Shown here one piece after another: positions 30,520-32,885 of a stretch of DNA of 32,885 nt (position 1 is its first letter; every line of letters starts with the position of its first letter). The stretch is from CAYLSV01 sp964386435 (GTDB lineage Bacteria > Planctomycetota > Phycisphaerae > Tepidisphaerales > Tepidisphaeraceae), in the NCBI GenBank assembly GCA_964386435.1, contig CAYLSV010000039.1:1-32885 (forward strand), given 5' to 3'. The translations under genes and the position numbers were made by a program. Below the pieces are notes generated by a model. It was not told the DNA's origin. It saw only the letters and a program-made list of their open reading frames with translations, and made no database searches.

Positions 30520-31081
30520 CGACGACTTCCCGGGCGCCGGGGGCGTAGACGCGGACGTCCATCGACTGGTCCTGGGCGTTCATCCGCTGCTGGACGGCTT
30601 GGGCTTCTTCGTAGCTGTCGAAGGAGACTTGGCGGACGACTTGGCCAGTGCTGGGGTTGGTGACCTGAACGGTCCAATCCTGAGCGGCGGGGGTCAGCGG
30701 CGGCTGGGCGGGGCCGGTGAGGTAGCCGTAGCCGATGCCGAGGAAACCGACGACGAGGGTGGCGGCGACCATGGCGAGCCACCCGCCGTGGCGGTGGCCG
30801 AAGCCGGGGGTGGGCATTTTCATCCGTGCCGCCTGCTCGTCCTGTTCATCTTGCTCGGCGTTGCGCAAGGCACTGAGCAGGTGGTCGACATCGGCCTCGG
30901 TGCCCTCATTGCTGTTAAACAAGTTGCCGCGGAGTTGGCGGGCCTGTTCGGCGGCGCGCAGGGCGGCCGTCGCATCGTCGCTGCCGGCCAGCCAGTGCCG
31001 AACGCGATCGGCGGCGGCGGCGTCGAGTTCGCCATCGAGGTACGCGTCGAGCTGGCGGTGTTGATCGTCGGTGAGCGGCAT
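30503..31081 (-). CDS. Membrane-anchored anti-sigma factor
   Basis: The 192-residue protein begins MPLTDDQHRQLDAYLDGELDAAAADRVRHWLAG, the helical start typical of anti-sigma domains (L-x-A-Y-L-D-G-E-L), but it lacks the H-x3-C-x2-C zinc motif. One membrane helix follows at about residues 105-125 (WLAMVAATLVVGFLGIGYGYL), and then a short extracytoplasmic domain (WTVQVTNPSTGQVVRQVSFDSYEEAQAVQQRM). It should hold the sigma factor encoded 32 bases upstream at the membrane until a signal releases it. The downstream PDZ protein may act in that signalling. Confidence 0.85.
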   Translation of the reverse strand: MPLTDDQHRQLDAYLDGELDAAAADRVRHWLAGSDDATAALRAAEQARQLRGNLFNSNEGTEADVDHLLSALRNAEQDEQDEQAARMKMPTPGFGHRHGGWLAMVAATLVVGFLGIGYGYLTGPAQPPLTPAAQDWTVQVTNPSTGQVVRQVSFDSYEEAQAVQQRMNAQDQSMDVRVYAPGAREVVDESAF

Positions 31082-31113
31082 TGCGGATCTTCGGATCGAA
31101 GTGGTACAGGTAC

Positions 31114-31848
31114 TCAATCGGCGGCGGCGGGGTTCAGATCCTCGAGCATTTCGGCAAGCCGGCGGCGGGCACGGTGCAGCCAGGTTTTGACCTGCGGGAT
31201 CGAGCAGTCGAGCGTCTCGCTGATCTGCTGGTAACTCATCTGCTCGTACTCGCACAGCACGATCGCGGCCTTGAAGTGCGGCGGCAGTTGCTCGATGGCG
31301 GCCCGGACGGCGGCGACGGTTTCGCCCTCCTGCAAACGGGAATCGGGCGCGTCCTTGGGCTTCTCGGGGGCCGGGTGGTCGTCCTGGACCATGGACATGC
31401 GCGGCGGGCGGAGGATGCGCAGGGCCTCGTTGACGGTGGCCCGCCGCATGAGCGGGCCGGGGGCGTGCCAGTCGTAGCGGTGGCGGTGCTTGTAGAGGTT
31501 CATCATCGCCTGCTGGACGACGTCCTCGGGGCTGGCCCGGTAGCCGACAATGCCGCGGGCGATGCCCAAGAGCCGGCGGCCGTGCTCGGCGACGGCCTTC
31601 TCGAACAGCACGTCGGTCTCGGCGGCCTGCTCGGCGGTGACGCTGGCGGCAATTTCTTTACGGCGGTCGGCCAGTTCGCGGCCGGTGAGGCCCTCGGCGG
31701 CGCGCGGTCCGGACCAGGCGGCGGCCGGAACGGCCGGGGCCGCCGGGGCGAAGGGGGTGGGTTGTGCGGTTGCCATCGCCATGCGGGCCTCCGTGGTCTT
31801 GTGCTGGGGAGCGTCGATTGCCTGAGCCTTGGTCGTTGAACGTTTCAT
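31114..31848 (-). CDS. ECF-type RNA polymerase sigma factor
   Basis: The 244-residue protein has region 2 (VLFEKAVAEHGRRLLGIARGIVGYRASPEDVVQQAMMNLYKHRHRYD, about residues 78-125) and region 4 (AIEQLPPHFKAAIVLCEYEQMSYQQISETLDCSIPQVKTWLHRARRRLAEML, about 185-235), joined by a short linker. It has no regions 1 or 3, as in ECF sigma factors. It carries an unusual N-terminal extension of about 75 Ala/Pro-rich residues. It directs RNA polymerase to a small regulon and is followed by its anti-sigma gene and the PDZ gene in one minus-strand operon. Nothing certain marks its promoter. Confidence 0.9.
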   Translation of the reverse strand: MKRSTTKAQAIDAPQHKTTEARMAMATAQPTPFAPAAPAVPAAAWSGPRAAEGLTGRELADRRKEIAASVTAEQAAETDVLFEKAVAEHGRRLLGIARGIVGYRASPEDVVQQAMMNLYKHRHRYDWHAPGPLMRRATVNEALRILRPPRMSMVQDDHPAPEKPKDAPDSRLQEGETVAAVRAAIEQLPPHFKAAIVLCEYEQMSYQQISETLDCSIPQVKTWLHRARRRLAEMLEDLNPAAAD

Positions 31849-31970
31849 GCGCGGCGGCCCTTATAAGTTGCACCCGGCGGCGAACGGTTCACCGTTTTCG
31901 GGGAGACGAACGCTACGACGACGCACCACGGCCGTCGGTAACAAAGGACCTCGCGATTTAGAACGCGACT

Positions 31971-32019
31971 TTCCCGCGTCACACGCTTCCCGGGTCACAC
32001 GCTTCCCCGCGTCACACGT
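31971..32019. repeat. Three tandem 16-17-bp repeats overlapping a stop codon
   Basis: TTCCCGCGTCACACGC, TTCCCGGGTCACACGC and TTCCCCGCGTCACACGT follow each other directly. The last copy contains the TGA stop of the minus-strand hydrolase gene (32012-32014). The other copies lie in the 163-base spacer before the sigma factor gene, which shows no other clear feature. Confidence 0.8.
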
Positions 32020-32856
32020 TGGGCACGGCGACGGCACCTTCGAGGAACAGCAGGATCTCCCGCCACGCCTCGTCGTCCTCCAGCACGCCGTTGTGGCCGC
32101 CGGCGTCGAGCCACCATTGCAGCTTTGGGGCGTCGGCGGCGTTATAAAGCCGGCGGCCTCGGGATTGGGGGATAATCGTGTCGTCCGCGGCGTGCAGCAC
32201 CATGACCGGCCGCGGCCAAAGCTCGCGGACGGCGTCGATCGGGCGGAACCCGGCCAAATGCACCCCGGCGTGGGCCGAGGCGGCGGGCAGGGCGAGGCGG
32301 CGGGCGAGGTGGTCCAGCGGCGGCGTGAAAATCTTACCCGTCGCATCGCCGGCCATGCCGCCCAAATCGTCGTAGGTGCCGACCAGGATCAGGGCGGCGA
32401 GGCGATCGTCCCCCGCCGCGGCGTCGACCATGGCGGCGGCCCCCATGCTCGGGGCGAGCCCGACGATGTCGTCCACGCCCGCGGCTTCGAGGAAATCGAG
32501 GGCCCCGACCACGTCCGCCGCCTCTGCCGCGCCGAACGCCGTCACCTGCCCGCCGCTGCCGCCGTGGCCGCGGTGGTCGAACATCAGCACGTGGTAGCCC
32601 GCCGCGTGCAGCTTGTCGGCCACCGGCAGCANNNNNNNNNNTGGCCCAGCAGCACGGTGCGGGCGGTCGGCTCACCCGCCGGCACCCACCAGCCGCGGAT
32701 CGTCGTGCCGTCGGCCGCCGCGAAAGCCACATCCTCGAACGCGAGCCCCTGCGTCATGCGCGGGTCGTACGGCGGCACAATCTTGGGCCGGTAGACCATG
32801 ATCGCCGACATCAGCACCGGCAGCACCAGCAACAGCAACACCGCCACCCGCCCCAA
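32012..32856 (-). CDS. Alpha/beta hydrolase, membrane-anchored (assembly gap inside)
   Basis: The N-terminal part has a membrane helix (VAVLLLLVLPVLMSAIMVYRP) and AFAAADGTTIRGWWVPAGEPTARTVLLG. After the ten N bases it resumes in another frame with LPVADKLHAAGYHVLMFDHRGHGGSGG. Further on are the nucleophile elbow GLAPSMGAAA (Ser present, first Gly replaced by Ala), the acid loop MVLHAADDTIIP and the His of AGGHNG, a complete triad. About eight to ten residues (H-G-N-x-G-x-R type) are missing at the gap, so the frame change is an artefact. The frame is open to the window edge across a run of 11 C bases, so the TTG at 32856 is uncertain. Substrate unknown. Confidence 0.82.
32632..32641. other. 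Assembly gap (10 N) inside the hydrolase gene
   Basis: Ten undetermined bases separate V-L-L-G from L-P-V-A-D. Homology suggests a longer true sequence there. Confidence 0.98.
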
Positions 32857-32885
32857 CTGCCCCCCCCCCCGCCGCCACTTCCCCG

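Noticed and set aside
32600..32660. Two separate hydrolase genes
   Set aside because: The break coincides with 10 N bases, and the two halves make one complete alpha/beta hydrolase.

Overview
The window is one stretch of a high-GC bacterial chromosome, probably a member of the Planctomycetota and perhaps of class Phycisphaerae. This placement is inferred from gene style, the palindromic-repeat load and the mixed gene content. No rRNA is present to prove it. Two N runs (10642-10662 and 32632-32641) show that the sequence is a draft assembly. Both break the apparent reading frame of otherwise good genes.

Bases 1-5200 look accessory. They hold a truncated GNAT acetyltransferase, a PIN-domain toxin-antitoxin pair, a DUF6924-type protein, a row of short hairpins, a fibronectin-III-like protein, and two back-to-back arrays of imperfect 21-bp tandem repeats. 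These are followed by an XRE/ImmA-IrrE metallopeptidase with an unrecognised partner gene, both visibly less GC-rich than the rest. A 340-bp stretch with only a small ORF closes the region.

From 5218 on the genes look chromosomal. A regulator-kinase-aldolase/dehydrogenase operon (DeoR family, RhaB, RhaD-type fusion; all junctions 4-bp overlaps) breaks down L-rhamnulose. It diverges from mqo across a short spacer that holds a perfect 7-bp inverted repeat. Next come a PduO-type cobalamin adenosyltransferase, an inositol-monophosphatase-like enzyme, a TVP38/DedA-type membrane protein, the yidC-mnmE pair, a metallophosphoesterase, a GT4 glycosyltransferase, and two envelope or secreted proteins of unknown role.

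Bases 21000-26154 (minus strand) form a compact operon for nonulosonic (sialic/pseudaminic-like) acid use: a Maf/DUF115 protein, a SPASM protein whose radical-SAM cysteines are missing, a CMP-sugar synthetase and a NeuB synthase. The likely job is making the activated sugar and attaching it to a surface protein such as flagellin.

The right part holds a frameshifted small membrane gene, an ATP-dependent DNA ligase, tRNA-Leu(CAG) with a terminator, smpB, an ECF sigma / anti-sigma / PDZ operon, and an alpha/beta hydrolase.

The most striking theme is repeats that invade gene edges and gene interiors. A 93-bp near-perfect palindrome sits in frame inside the MnmE G domain. Another repeat supplies the MnmE N-terminus, one supplies the last residues and stop codon of the glycosyltransferase, and several make up the leader of the PDZ protein.
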